Below are positions 18,840 to 28,515 of a stretch of DNA of 64,000 bases, in pieces; position 1 is the stretch's first letter, and the number at the start of each line of letters is the position of its first letter. Location of the stretch: positions 186,001 through 250,000 of the forward strand of contig JARFXO010000005.1 in the NCBI GenBank assembly GCA_029194665.1. Reading direction: 5' to 3'. The translations under genes were made by a program, and so were the position numbers. The stretch comes from Nitrospira sp. (lineage in GTDB: Bacteria; Nitrospirota; Nitrospiria; Nitrospirales; Nitrospiraceae). The notes beneath the pieces were generated by a model. It worked only from the letters and a program-made list of their open reading frames with translations. It had not been told where the DNA came from and ran no database searches.

Positions 18840-19040
18840 CGATCCATGCCTCCCCTTCATAGACTGAACGTATTGTCAGCTGTTGACGAGAAGAGTTCAG
18901 TCTAGTGGAGAGCTTTGCACCCTGTCAACTTGGAGAGGATCAGCGCGGTCATCACCCGCGATGAAATACGAGTGCGAAGTCTCGCCTCGACAGGATAAGC
19001 GGGCCGGAAGACCCGCTCGATGTCATCAACAGGACGGAGC

Positions 19041-19685
19041 TCAGTTGAGGATCAAGGATGCGACCGGAGTGGTGGCCGGAGGAGCCACCGCGAGCATGGC
19101 AAGGGCCCAGCGATTCCGCCTCGCAATCCAGAGGTCGCCGGGAAAATGTCGAGCCGGAGGGGCCATCCCGGATGACGTCCGATCGGCCTGCGACCCCGTT
19201 TCGGCAAGAAGTGAAGCAGTTTGGTCTGAGAATTGTTCCGACAGCACCATCAGCCCCGGGCGGCGTTCGCCGACAATCTCCACCTGCACATACGCCACCC
19301 CTTCATGCGCCATACCCAACCGGACGGCCGCACCATGGGAAAGATCGAGAATGCGGCCTTTCTCGTAAGGCCCCCGGTCGGTAATCCGCACATAGACATG
19401 TTTGCCATTCGTCAAATTAACCACACGCACCACACTCCCGAGCGGCATGGTCCGATGAGCTGCCGTCAACGCCTCCATATCGAACAGCTCGCCGTTCGCC
19501 GCTTGTCTGCCATGAAACTGCTCACCGTACCAAGAAGCGACCCCCCGATCCCTGATCCCTACATCTAACTGCGTATCCCCTTTGGGAACCCAAGAACAAG
19601 CCCCCAACGACAGGAACAGGATCATTGCGAAGGATGTGGACGATGAGGGCCGATTGTGATGCATCTCCGTGTGCATGATGGGCAT
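19041..19685 (-). CDS. RlpA-like septal-ring lipoprotein
   Basis: A 214-residue lipoprotein with a signal segment (ILFLSLGAC, Cys30 as lipobox) and a double-psi beta-barrel RlpA domain (VASWYGEQFHGRQAANGE, AAHRTMPLGSVVRVVNL, ITDRGPYEKGRILDLSHGAA). RlpA proteins act at the septal ring, and the RlpA domain can cleave naked peptidoglycan glycans. No SPOR domain is visible at the C-terminus, so septal binding by that route is unlikely. The ATG at 19685 has GGGAGG close upstream. Confidence 0.85.
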   Translation of the reverse strand: MPIMHTEMHHNRPSSSTSFAMILFLSLGACSWVPKGDTQLDVGIRDRGVASWYGEQFHGRQAANGELFDMEALTAAHRTMPLGSVVRVVNLTNGKHVYVRITDRGPYEKGRILDLSHGAAVRLGMAHEGVAYVQVEIVGERRPGLMVLSEQFSDQTASLLAETGSQADRTSSGMAPPARHFPGDLWIARRNRWALAMLAVAPPATTPVASLILN

Positions 19686-20164
19686 CGCGCCTCCCTCTGA
19701 TGACAACAATGAGATTTCCGGTCGATTCAGAGTATGAAAGGTATGGGACTTCGACAATACCGACTGGAGTACCGGTTCCCCAACCTCCGTATGGAGTCCT
19801 CCCTTATTCAGGAGAGAGAGGACAATCGCATGGAAAATACGAAGACTAGGCTTCCTCGCCACCTCTATATAAATGAGTCGAGACTTTAATTCAACATCTG
19901 TCGATCAAACGGAGCCGGCAGCCATGCGTAAGATTTCTTCGAAGCGGACCTCTTTGCGGAGCTGTTGCGATCCATCCGTGCGACGAAGAGTCGTCATCGA
20001 GCCGTCACGTCCCCGACATTGTGTAGATGACCCATCCCGTTCAACATCCCCCTATATTGACTGCCTCGAACGAAGTGAGTAAGATCGCAGGTCAAACTGA
20101 GGTATAGTTTCGAGAGCGGTACCGCTCCATATCTCCACGGTTCATTCGTACCGATATCACCTAC
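19686..20164. other. Intergenic region between divergent genes
   Basis: About 480 bases between the RlpA-like gene and the ABC operon. Only weak short frames are seen; the region presumably holds divergent promoters but none is clear. Confidence 0.35.
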
Positions 20165-21151
20165 GTGATCGACGTTCAAAACATTACCAAGCGGTATGGC
20201 CATCATACGGCTATCGATGGCGTCAGCTTCTCGGTGGCCAAGGGAGAGGTCTTGGCATTCCTCGGCCCCAACGGCGCCGGCAAAACAACCACCATGCGGA
20301 TTTTGACCTGCTTCATGCCGGCGACAGAAGGCACGGTGCGAGTGGCGGGATTTGATTGCACCGAACAGCCATTAGAGGTGAAACGGCGGATCGGCTACCT
20401 GCCGGAGACGCCCCCGGTCTACCAAGAGCTGACGGTGAAGGAATATCTGATCTTTGTCGGGCGACTGCGTGGGATCACGGGACAGAAACTCTCGTCAGCA
20501 ATCGACCAATCTGTCGAACGACTTGAGCTGGGGTCAGTCCGCCATCGACTGATCGGCAACCTCTCTCGCGGCTATCGTCAACGTGTGGGACTGGCGCAAG
20601 CGCTGCTGCATGACCCCCCGGTGCTGATCCTCGATGAACCGACGGTCGGTCTTGACCCGAAGCAAATCATTGAGATCAGAGAGCTCATCAAGAGCTTGGC
20701 CGGCTCACATTCCGTGATTCTCAGCACGCATATCCTTCCGGAGGCCACCGCAGTCTGCCAGCGGGTGGTCATCATCAATAAGGGCCGTATCGTCGCGGAA
20801 GATACTCCCGCACAGTTGTCGGCCCGATTGCGCCAATCGGAGAAAGTTTCGATTACCCTCAGGACATGTCCTGCGGACTGCGAGATGAAGCTTCGCGCGA
20901 TTCCCGGTATTCTCAATGTTCTGCCCGGACAGGCTGGAGGAAGCTTCCTGATCGAGTGCGAGCTGGGCCATGATCTACGGGATGACATTGCACGCGTCGC
21001 CGTTTTGAGCCAGTGGGGATTGCTTGAGCTCCGCACCCTATCTATGACGTTGGAAGACGTCTTTCTCCAGCTCACGCGTCACGAGGACCACCTTTCCGAG
21101 CCGGCTGAGACCACGGTCGGCATGGTTGCCGCCGAAAGGACGGACGCGTAG
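20165..21151 (+). CDS. ABC transporter ATP-binding protein (Gld/NosF type)
   Basis: A 328-residue ATPase with Walker A GPNGAGKTTT near residue 37, signature LSRGYRQRVGLAQALL and Walker B VLILDEPTVGLDP, plus a C-terminal extension of about 100 residues. It is of the GldA/NosF type and would energise the permease encoded next. The start is a GTG without an obvious SD; no better start is visible. First gene of a four-gene operon with small gaps and one overlap (21927-21930). Confidence 0.9.
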   Translation: MIDVQNITKRYGHHTAIDGVSFSVAKGEVLAFLGPNGAGKTTTMRILTCFMPATEGTVRVAGFDCTEQPLEVKRRIGYLPETPPVYQELTVKEYLIFVGRLRGITGQKLSSAIDQSVERLELGSVRHRLIGNLSRGYRQRVGLAQALLHDPPVLILDEPTVGLDPKQIIEIRELIKSLAGSHSVILSTHILPEATAVCQRVVIINKGRIVAEDTPAQLSARLRQSEKVSITLRTCPADCEMKLRAIPGILNVLPGQAGGSFLIECELGHDLRDDIARVAVLSQWGLLELRTLSMTLEDVFLQLTRHEDHLSEPAETTVGMVAAERTDA

Positions 21152-21159
21152 GAGCACGT

Positions 21160-21930
21160 ATGACCCCGGTACAGGCCGTCATCGCCAAGGAACTGCGCGG
21201 CTATTTCGTCTCGCCCATTGTCTACGTGGTCGGCGCGGTCTTTCTGTTGATCTTCGGTCTGCTCTCCTACCTCTACGTCGGTTTCGCCGGCGCGCAAGCC
21301 ATCCAAATGATGCAGATGCAAGGAGGATTGGCCCAGATCAATTTGAACGATTTGGTGTTTCGGAATCTCTTCGCGAGCATGCGGATCGTTCTCGTGATTA
21401 TTCTGCCCATCCTGACCATGCGGTTGTTCGCGGAAGAGCGCAAGTTGCGCACCTTCGAGTTTCTGATGACCTCGCCGATCAGGATCAATGAAATCGTCAT
21501 CGGCAAATTCGTCAGTGCGTTCTTGGTCTATCTCGCCCTCGTAGGACTCACCATATTGGTCCCGACGGTGCTGATGCTCTTCAGCGACTTCGATTGGAAT
21601 CCCATCTGGACCGGCTATTTAGGAATGGTGCTGCTGGGCGCGCTGTTTATTTCCGTGGGCCTGTTTGCCTCAGCACTGACGGAGAATCAAATCGTCGCCG
21701 CTTTTGTCAGCTTCGGCATGCTCCTGACCATCTGGCTGATCGCCGGATTGGGAAGCCTTTTCGGAGATAGCACCGCAGGCCGCGTCATCTCGTATGTTTC
21801 CTACATGGAACACTATGAACGATTGGTGCGGGGGTTGATCGACACGAGCGACCTCATCTACTTCGGGAGCGGGTTGGCGCTCATGCTGTTCCTCACGCAT
21901 CGCGTCGTGGAGTCGACCAGCTGGAAATGA
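21160..21930 (+). CDS. ABC transporter permease (GldF type)
   Basis: A 256-residue protein with about six membrane helices (for example IVYVVGAVFLLIFGLLSYLY and IVAAFVSFGMLLTIWLIAGL), matching the ABC-2 permease of Gld-like systems. Its last four bases overlap the next gene, so it is translationally coupled. In gliding bacteria GldF/GldG form an exporter used in motility and adhesin secretion; the substrate here is not known. Confidence 0.88.
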   Translation: MTPVQAVIAKELRGYFVSPIVYVVGAVFLLIFGLLSYLYVGFAGAQAIQMMQMQGGLAQINLNDLVFRNLFASMRIVLVIILPILTMRLFAEERKLRTFEFLMTSPIRINEIVIGKFVSAFLVYLALVGLTILVPTVLMLFSDFDWNPIWTGYLGMVLLGALFISVGLFASALTENQIVAAFVSFGMLLTIWLIAGLGSLFGDSTAGRVISYVSYMEHYERLVRGLIDTSDLIYFGSGLALMLFLTHRVVESTSWK

Positions 21931-23450
21931 ACCTGAAATCCTTTCCTCTCGGCATTCTCGGAGTCGCGCTCGGCATCGGCGGCATGATCGCCTATAGTCT
22001 TCGACCTGACTGGCTGTGGGTCGTCACCATCGGGGAGGGGGCGGCACTCGTCTGTTTGGTACTGTTCTTCGTTCTGCATTTTGAGACCGTCAAGGCATTC
22101 TCAAGCCGACGATCGACCAGGATGGGGCTGAACAGCTTTCTCATGGTCCTGCTGTTTTCCGGCATTTTGATCATCGTGAACTTTTTAGCCTCCCGACACT
22201 CGATACGGTGGGATCTCTCCGAAAATCAAAATTTTACCCTCGCCCCGCAAACCCATCGGGTTCTCCGAGCCTTGCCGCACGACGTCAAGATCACGGTCTT
22301 CACGCGGGAAAAGGACCCCGGCTATCAACCCTACAAGGAACGCTTGGAAAGTTATCGGCAAGCTTCCACCAAGCTCAGCGTCGAATTCATCGATCCGGAA
22401 AAACAACCGAAAATCGCCCAAAGCTACGGGATCTTCCGAAGCGATACCGCGATTTTCGAGAGCAACGGCCAGACGATCCGCGTGACCTCGCCGTCGGAAG
22501 TGGAGTTGACCGGTGCCTTGATCCGGATTTCCAAGGACGCCAAGAAGCGCATCGTCTTTGTCGAAGGCCACAGCGAGTTGAATGTAGAGGACAAAGACCG
22601 CAACGGTCTCTCTATCGCCAAAGAAGCCCTGACGCGGCAAGGCTATGACGTCGGCACCGTCTCGCTCCTCAAGGAGTCGGCTGTGCCGGAAAATACGTCG
22701 GTGTTGGTGTTGGCCGGTCCTCGTCGTTCTGTGACGAAGGAAGAACAGGAGCGTATTAAGGCGTATGTCGAGAAGGGCGGTCATCTCTTAGTCCTGGCTG
22801 ACCCGGATACTCAGACAGGTCTGGAGCCGATGCTGGCCCATTGGGGGATCGGCCTAGGTCCGGGAGTGTTGGTCGATTTACAGGACCGATTGGCGCAGGG
22901 AGACCTCACCGCGCTGTTGGTTCGGACGTTCACCGAGCATGAGATTACGCGTGATCTCACCTCTGCCGTGCTCTTGCCGCTTTCGCGACACGTCACGTTC
23001 GATGAACAGGTCGGGAAAGACTGGGACTTCGTGCCGCTGGCTCGCACCTCACCGAACAGCTGGGCTGAAACGAACATACAGGGCCGGGTCGTGAGCCTGA
23101 GCGAAAAGGAAGACGTGAAAGGACCGCTTCCCATGGCTGCGGCGTTGTCGCCGAAAAAAGCTCCGGAAGAGGGCAAACCTCGGCCTGCCATCGTGGTGAT
23201 CGGGAACTCGACCTTCGTGTCCAACGCCTTTTTCAACTTCCCCGGCAACAGCGACTTCTTCCTCCATACGACCGGTTGGCTGGCCGAGGAACGGGACTTG
23301 ATTTCCATCGCGCCTAAGGAGCCGGCGTTGCGTCCGTTTACTCCCAACCCCACTCAGGAGCTGGCCCTGATTTACGTTCAAGTGATTTTTCTTCCACTCG
23401 TGACGTTGCTCACCGGCATCATCGTGTGGAGAAAACGCCGCCGCCTCTAG
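21927..23450 (+). CDS. GldG-type ABC transporter auxiliary protein
   Basis: A 507-residue protein: two N-terminal membrane helices (ILGVALGIGGMIAYSLRP and ILIIVNFLA regions), a large extracytoplasmic ABC_transp_aux domain (LSENQNFTLAPQTHRVL, VLVLAGPRRSVTKEEQERI) and a C-terminal helix (VIFLPLVTLLTGIIVW) with a basic tail. This architecture is typical of GldG partners of GldF. Overlaps the permease stop. Confidence 0.85.
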   Translation: MNLKSFPLGILGVALGIGGMIAYSLRPDWLWVVTIGEGAALVCLVLFFVLHFETVKAFSSRRSTRMGLNSFLMVLLFSGILIIVNFLASRHSIRWDLSENQNFTLAPQTHRVLRALPHDVKITVFTREKDPGYQPYKERLESYRQASTKLSVEFIDPEKQPKIAQSYGIFRSDTAIFESNGQTIRVTSPSEVELTGALIRISKDAKKRIVFVEGHSELNVEDKDRNGLSIAKEALTRQGYDVGTVSLLKESAVPENTSVLVLAGPRRSVTKEEQERIKAYVEKGGHLLVLADPDTQTGLEPMLAHWGIGLGPGVLVDLQDRLAQGDLTALLVRTFTEHEITRDLTSAVLLPLSRHVTFDEQVGKDWDFVPLARTSPNSWAETNIQGRVVSLSEKEDVKGPLPMAAALSPKKAPEEGKPRPAIVVIGNSTFVSNAFFNFPGNSDFFLHTTGWLAEERDLISIAPKEPALRPFTPNPTQELALIYVQVIFLPLVTLLTGIIVWRKRRRL

Positions 23451-23453
23451 CCC

Positions 23454-24836
23454 ATGACCCGTTACTGGCCCACACTCTTGTTGGTGGCGATTCTCGCCGG
23501 TCTCGGTGGCTATCTCTACCTTGTTGAATTTCCAGCCAAGGAGCGAGAAGAGAAACAGGAAAGCGAACAGAAGCATATTCTGCCTTTTCCGGAAACTGCG
23601 ATCACTGGCCTCTCGATCACCACCGCTCAGGGACCCATCCAATTTAAGCAGACGGAAGCAGGCAAATGGTCGATCGTGGCTCCACTTCAAACCGACGCCG
23701 ATAATCGCGAGGTACAGGCGCTTATTCGAGCGCTCGTGACAGGAACCGTGAGCAGAACGGTCGAGGAGCAGGCCACGCAGCTCGTGCCATTCGGGCTCGA
23801 ACAGCCGGTCACCGCCATCACCCTAACAGCCGGGACCCAGCAAGAGACGATTTCCATCGGCGACAGCGGCCCTCTTTCCAATACTCTCTATGTGCTCCGA
23901 GGGTCGGATCGGCATGTGCTGTTAACGAATTTGGCACCGAAAGACTTCATCAACAAGTCGTTGATGACATTCCGCCGCAAGGAGCTCTTGCGGTTCGTGC
24001 AGAATGAGGTCGAACGTGTCCGCCTGACTTATCCCACGACCGAAATCGTAATCTACAATATGACGAAAGATAAGCCCAGGCCTTCCTGGAAGATCCGTTA
24101 TCCGATCGAAGCCGAAGCAGACCAGAATGAAGTCCGCTCGTTGATGTTTCGGTTGGAAGATCTGAAGGCGCTCGGCATCATTGATTCCGGTCCCGAGCGA
24201 GATGCCGTTGCCAAGACCCTGACGGCCCCCAGAGTAAAAATCACGCTGCATACCTCAACCGGTGACCAATCGGTTCGGTTGTATCAACCGAACCCGCAAA
24301 GCGGGGAGGCCATCGCGGAGACGATGGCCGAGGCTCCGCTCTATCGGATCAACCCCGCACTGATCAAAGATCTCACGAAGGAACTCTTCAATCTGCAGGA
24401 CAAACGACTGCTGGGCCTCGACTACACCGACATCGCCATGTTGTCGGTAAAGACGAGAGATCAGCAGTACGTCCTGATCAACCAGACCGGCGAGTGGGTA
24501 GTCGAAGACCAAGCCACCGAGAAAGTGAGCCAAGAAGCGGCAGATCTCTTTGTCAGTCGGGTCGCGAATCTCCCGGCCGAAGAACGTGTCATGAAGCAAT
24601 CCGCGCCTCTAGCCCCCTATGGGTTACTGTCTCCCGCTGCAGAATTTATCGCGACCAGCAAGGACGGCAAGACCTCAGGAAAACTGACCCTCGGCAATCA
24701 GGCAGGCAATCTCCGCTATGCCTCCGGTCAACGTCTGCAAGGTGTCTATCTGGTCCGCCCGGATCTCCTCACGCAGATTCCCTCCAAGGCCAATCTCCTT
24801 GCCAAGTCGCAAGAAAAACCCCCTGCGGGACGCTGA
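23454..24836 (+). CDS. DUF4340 domain protein, exporter-associated
   Basis: A 460-residue protein with an N-terminal membrane anchor (LLLVAILAGLGGYLYLVEF) and repeated extracytoplasmic modules of the DUF4340 type (ITGLSITTAQGPIQF, KWSIVAPLQTDADN, then repeats). DUF4340 genes are commonly next to GldFG-type ABC systems, as here (3 bases after the previous stop). Its molecular role is unknown. Confidence 0.82.
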   Translation: MTRYWPTLLLVAILAGLGGYLYLVEFPAKEREEKQESEQKHILPFPETAITGLSITTAQGPIQFKQTEAGKWSIVAPLQTDADNREVQALIRALVTGTVSRTVEEQATQLVPFGLEQPVTAITLTAGTQQETISIGDSGPLSNTLYVLRGSDRHVLLTNLAPKDFINKSLMTFRRKELLRFVQNEVERVRLTYPTTEIVIYNMTKDKPRPSWKIRYPIEAEADQNEVRSLMFRLEDLKALGIIDSGPERDAVAKTLTAPRVKITLHTSTGDQSVRLYQPNPQSGEAIAETMAEAPLYRINPALIKDLTKELFNLQDKRLLGLDYTDIAMLSVKTRDQQYVLINQTGEWVVEDQATEKVSQEAADLFVSRVANLPAEERVMKQSAPLAPYGLLSPAAEFIATSKDGKTSGKLTLGNQAGNLRYASGQRLQGVYLVRPDLLTQIPSKANLLAKSQEKPPAGR

Positions 24837-24987
24837 GCCATCAGCAGCTGCCTTATCTAAGACCGCCAGTCACATGGTGTCGAAATACCCACGTGTTTGC
24901 TGCTCTGTAGAATCCGATGGCCAATTGTCGATCCAAGGCTTGACCACCCGGAGGGCGATCACCTATTCCAGCATCTGGTGGCCCTCG

Positions 24988-25029
24988 CTCTAGTAGAGGT
25001 AGACCCGACCGAGAACCCTGCTGTAATAT
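24988..25029 (+). promoter_or_regulatory. Promoter and dyad for lipoprotein gene 1
   Basis: A dyad CTCTA-G-TAGAG at 24988-24998 is followed by TAGACC (-35, 25000-25005), 18 bases and TAATAT (-10, 25024-25029). The predicted start near 25036 makes the dyad centre about -43. It is the least regular of four comparable upstream regions. The gap 24837-25104 holds no other gene. Confidence 0.5.
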
Positions 25030-25104
25030 CGGTGTCCCTGGATGGGGCTCATAAGCATGAAGAGTTCTCGACTCACAACATCGACTGAAAGCGACCCGCT
25101 TTAC

Positions 25105-26121
25105 ATGAGACGGAATCATATCGACTCTGGACAACGGTTTGTCGCCGTCCTTATCTCCGCAATCGGCTTGAGCGCCTATGGCTGCAAAGACTCCGCGTCG
25201 ATCTCGGATGAAGTTCAGGTACCGCTTTCCAGCTTAGCTGTCACTCCCGGTGCCCTTCAGCCGACGTTTTCCGGCAATACTACCGACTATAGGGTCGATG
25301 CGCCGACATCCGCAGCCGGCGTTACCGTGACAGCCACTCCCAAGGACAGCACGACAACCATGACAATCAATGGGATTCAGACCTCTGCGGGGCAGGGGAG
25401 ATCCGTGTCGTTAGGCGCACCGGGGACAACTACAACCGTTTCCATTGCCTTAACGTCACAGACGGGCCAGGAAAGCACCTATACCGTCGCCGTCACGAGA
25501 CTCCTATCGAGCGACAACAATCTGTCGGCGCTGACGGTGGAACCAGGCACTCTGGATCCTGCCTTTTCCTCAGGAACCTTGACCTACACAGCGAATGTTG
25601 CGACCGACGTCACCCAAGTGACCGTCTCCGCGACCAAGTCCGATTCGAATGCTGTCCTGTCCGGGTCGATCGCTGATCCTGGGGTGGGGCAAGCGACCGG
25701 TCAAGCGCCCATTCTGCTCGGTGGGCCGGGGACGTCGACCCCTGTGACAATCACGGTGACCGCCCCAAATGGAAACAGCCAGACCTACAGCGTCACGGTG
25801 AACCGAGCGGCTCCCTCGAGTGACAACAATCTGTCGGTCCTGACGGTAACGGGAGGCTCCTTGGTTCCTGGTTTTGCTCCAAGCACGACCGCTTACACTA
25901 TGGGCGTTCCAGCCAACGTCACTAGCGCGACGGTCTCCGCGACCAAGTCTGATTCAGACGCCGTGATGTCGGGTGACGTCACGGCTGGGACAGGGGTCGC
26001 AACAGGCCAAGCAACGTTTCTACTCGTCCCATTGATACCCAGAACTGTGTCGATCATCATCACGGCTCCGAATGGAGCCTCCAAGGCATACATCATCACC
26101 ATCATCCGAGCACTCTTATAG
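25105..26121 (+). CDS. Cadherin-like beta-sandwich repeat lipoprotein 1
   Basis: About 338 residues: a signal segment ending at lipobox LSAYGC, then three repeats of roughly 95 residues of the cadherin-like beta-sandwich type (LAVTPGALQP, LSALTVEPGTLDP, LSVLTVTGGSLVP, each ending in YTV.VTR or VNRA). Predicted to be anchored in the envelope and exposed; related repeats serve in adhesion or cell-surface binding. Start 25105 fits a 70-nt leader from the predicted promoter, whereas an ATG at 25042 would be almost leaderless. First of five tandem paralogues; gene 2 follows after 37 bases. Confidence 0.85.
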   Translation: MRRNHIDSGQRFVAVLISAIGLSAYGCKDSASISDEVQVPLSSLAVTPGALQPTFSGNTTDYRVDAPTSAAGVTVTATPKDSTTTMTINGIQTSAGQGRSVSLGAPGTTTTVSIALTSQTGQESTYTVAVTRLLSSDNNLSALTVEPGTLDPAFSSGTLTYTANVATDVTQVTVSATKSDSNAVLSGSIADPGVGQATGQAPILLGGPGTSTPVTITVTAPNGNSQTYSVTVNRAAPSSDNNLSVLTVTGGSLVPGFAPSTTAYTMGVPANVTSATVSATKSDSDAVMSGDVTAGTGVATGQATFLLVPLIPRTVSIIITAPNGASKAYIITIIRALL

Positions 26122-26158
26122 AACGCTTCACACCTCTAGAGAAAGAGACTAATTCCCC

Positions 26159-28075
26159 ATGACCATGCCTACCGTGACCGTCGTGCGACAGTATCTGACA
26201 GCCGTCCTTCTCATCGCGATCGGCTTGATAGCCTTTGGCTGCGGGGACAAAGCGACCGTCAACCCAGTGGTCGAACTCGCCAGCCTGACGGTCACTACCG
26301 GAACCACTACCGCAACCCTCCAACCGCCCTTTACCGGCGGCACCACTGAATACAATGTCAACCTCACCAGCGACGTCACGAGTGTGAGGGTCACCGCACA
26401 ACCGGCCGTAGCGGGAGATACGGTCACGATCAATGGCCAGGCCACGACAAGCAGCGTTATTCCCCTGGGCGCGGCAGGAACGACGACGCCGGTGAGCATC
26501 GTCGTGTCGGAATCAAACACGAATTCGAGGACCTACACAGTTCTTCTGGTGAGAGCCGGCCCAAATGGGAACAACTCGTTACAGAGCTTGACTGTGTCGC
26601 CCGGGACCTTGGCTCCTACATTCGATCCGAACTTGCAAACCTATACCGTCGATGTTGCCAACAATATCGGAAGTATCACGGTGACCCCCACGCTTTCGGA
26701 TCCTGCTGCGACGATGACCGTGAACGGGCAAGCCACTAACTCCGGACAGGCTCGCACCATTACCCTAAGCCCTGCCGGCCAAGACACCGCCATCCCGATT
26801 GTCGTGACTGCTCAGAACAACAGTACCAAAATCTACACTGTGACGGTGAGTCGCGGAGTATCCAGTAATAACAACTTGCAGAGCTTGATCCTATCACCGG
26901 GAACATTAAACTTCAGCCCTAATATCACCAGTTACACCGTGAATGTGGCAAGCAATGCGACCAGTGTTGTCGTCACGCCGACACTACAAGATGCCACCGC
27001 CAGCATGACCGTGGATGGGCAAGGCACCAACTCCGGCCAGGCCCGAACCATTCCCTTGGGCGCACCGGGTTCGAACACGCTTATCCTCATTATTGTGACC
27101 GCACAGAACGGTGCTCAGAAAACCTACTCGGTCAACGTTCATCGTGCCGCGCTTAGCGCAAACAATAATCTCCAGGCCTTGACCGTGTCGCCTGGCTCTT
27201 TGTCTCCTGCCTTTGACGCGAGCACCGTCAACTACGCGGTGACTGTCGGTAGCAATGTCGCGAACGTCACTGTCTTGGCAACCAAAGCCGATCCGAATGC
27301 CGTGATGTCTGGGGACGTAACAGCGGCGACAGGAACGGCGACAGGTCAAGCGACCATTCAACTCGGCGGGCCGGGAACAACCACGCCTGTGTTGATCAGC
27401 GTGACTGCCCCAAATGGAAGCTCAAAGACGTATCGCATCAACGTGACCCGAGCACTCTCCAGCAACGATAACCTGTCGGCGTTGTCGGTGACGGAAGGCT
27501 CCTTGGTTCCTGGCTTTGCTCCAGGCACGACGACCTACGCAGTGGACGTTCCATGGAATGTCGGTAGCGTGACGGTTTCCGCCACTAAGTCCGACTCGAA
27601 CGCCGTCCTGTCCGGTTCGATTGCTGATCCCGGGGTGGGGCAAGCGACCGGTCAAGCGACCATTCAACTCGGTGCGCCGGGGACGTCGACCCCAGTGACA
27701 ATCACGGTGACCGCTCCGAATGGTAACAGCCAGACCTACAGCGTCACGGTGAACCGAGCGGCGCCCTCGAGTGACAACAATCTGTCGGCCTTGACGGTGA
27801 CGGGAGGCCCCTTGGTTCCTGATTTTGCTCCAAGCACGACACAGTACACGGTGAACGTTCCAGCCAATGTCGCGAGCGTGACGGTCTCCGCGACCAAGTC
27901 TGATCCGAACGCAGTGATGTCGGGTGACGTCGTGGCTGGGACAGGGGTCCCAATAGGCCAAGCGACCTTTGATCAACTCGTGCCATTGACACCAAGGATT
28001 GTGTCGATCACCGTCACGGCACCGAATGAAGTCTCAAAGCCGTACAGCGTTACCATCACACGAGCGCTCTTCTAG
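26159..28075 (+). CDS. Cadherin-like beta-sandwich repeat lipoprotein 2
   Basis: A 638-residue lipoprotein (lipobox LIAFGC) with six repeats (SLTVTTGT..., SLQSLTVSPGTLAP, NLQSLILSPGTLNF, NLQALTVSPGSLSP, NLSALSVTEGSLVP, NLSALTVTGGPLVP). Repeats 5-6 closely match repeats 2-3 of gene 1 at the DNA level. It lacks its own promoter dyad and is only 37 bases from gene 1, so it is probably read from the gene 1 promoter. GAAAGAGACT upstream of the ATG matches the leader of gene 3. Confidence 0.88.
   Translation: MTMPTVTVVRQYLTAVLLIAIGLIAFGCGDKATVNPVVELASLTVTTGTTTATLQPPFTGGTTEYNVNLTSDVTSVRVTAQPAVAGDTVTINGQATTSSVIPLGAAGTTTPVSIVVSESNTNSRTYTVLLVRAGPNGNNSLQSLTVSPGTLAPTFDPNLQTYTVDVANNIGSITVTPTLSDPAATMTVNGQATNSGQARTITLSPAGQDTAIPIVVTAQNNSTKIYTVTVSRGVSSNNNLQSLILSPGTLNFSPNITSYTVNVASNATSVVVTPTLQDATASMTVDGQGTNSGQARTIPLGAPGSNTLILIIVTAQNGAQKTYSVNVHRAALSANNNLQALTVSPGSLSPAFDASTVNYAVTVGSNVANVTVLATKADPNAVMSGDVTAATGTATGQATIQLGGPGTTTPVLISVTAPNGSSKTYRINVTRALSSNDNLSALSVTEGSLVPGFAPGTTTYAVDVPWNVGSVTVSATKSDSNAVLSGSIADPGVGQATGQATIQLGAPGTSTPVTITVTAPNGNSQTYSVTVNRAAPSSDNNLSALTVTGGPLVPDFAPSTTQYTVNVPANVASVTVSATKSDPNAVMSGDVVAGTGVPIGQATFDQLVPLTPRIVSITVTAPNEVSKPYSVTITRALF
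26927..27001 (+). repeat. 75-nt exact repeat shared with gene 3
   Basis: These 75 bases in gene 2 recur unchanged at 29284-29358 in gene 3 (both copies span ACCGTGAATGTGGCAAGC). Exact identity within otherwise diverged repeats suggests recent copying. Confidence 0.75.
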
Positions 28076-28395
28076 AAACAATGTGGCTATCAAATGTAAG
28101 GAGTCCAACAGCTCAGAGAAGCGGCCCGTTTGACATCGTCACAACAGTTGACCTGCGAAGCGCTCGACCAGTCTGATCCCGTATCAGGCTCTCTCGTGGA
28201 GAACACAGCGAAGCACCAACAGAATCGGTTATCACCTTGTCCTCTCAGCTCTTCCGTCGGTCTTGAACCAGTTCAACTTGCTCATGCCGGTTCCCCACCT
28301 CTCGAACAGGATCTCCGACATCACCGGAAAGATCGACCCTAGGCATGCTCACTAATCGTCTCTACACCTAATAGAGCTGATCGCCATTCGTCCTT

Positions 28396-28439
28396 ATACC
28401 TAAGTAGGTATGGACCAATCTTTAGACCTCCCGTAATAT
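28396..28439 (+). promoter_or_regulatory. Promoter and 16-bp dyad for lipoprotein gene 3
   Basis: The dyad ATACCTAAGTAGGTAT (28396-28411, 7-2-7 arms) touches TGGACC (-35, 28411-28416), then 17 bases and TAATAT (-10, 28434-28439). The dyad centre is about -42.5 from the predicted start, the usual place for an activator overlapping the -35 box. The remainder of the gap 28076-28515 shows no gene. Confidence 0.6.
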
Positions 28440-28515
28440 CCGCCAGCTTCACTGAGATTCACCATTCATGATGGACCTGACGCTTCGCGCCTTTAAAGAA
28501 AGAGATCAAATCACC

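Noticed and set aside
19873-20082. Plus-strand frame of 69 codons in the gap before the ABC operon
   Set aside because: It has no SD, no domain and no coding-like composition.
28130-28342. Small frame between lipoprotein genes 2 and 3
   Set aside because: No family signal; it lies in the leader that carries the dyad and promoter of gene 3.
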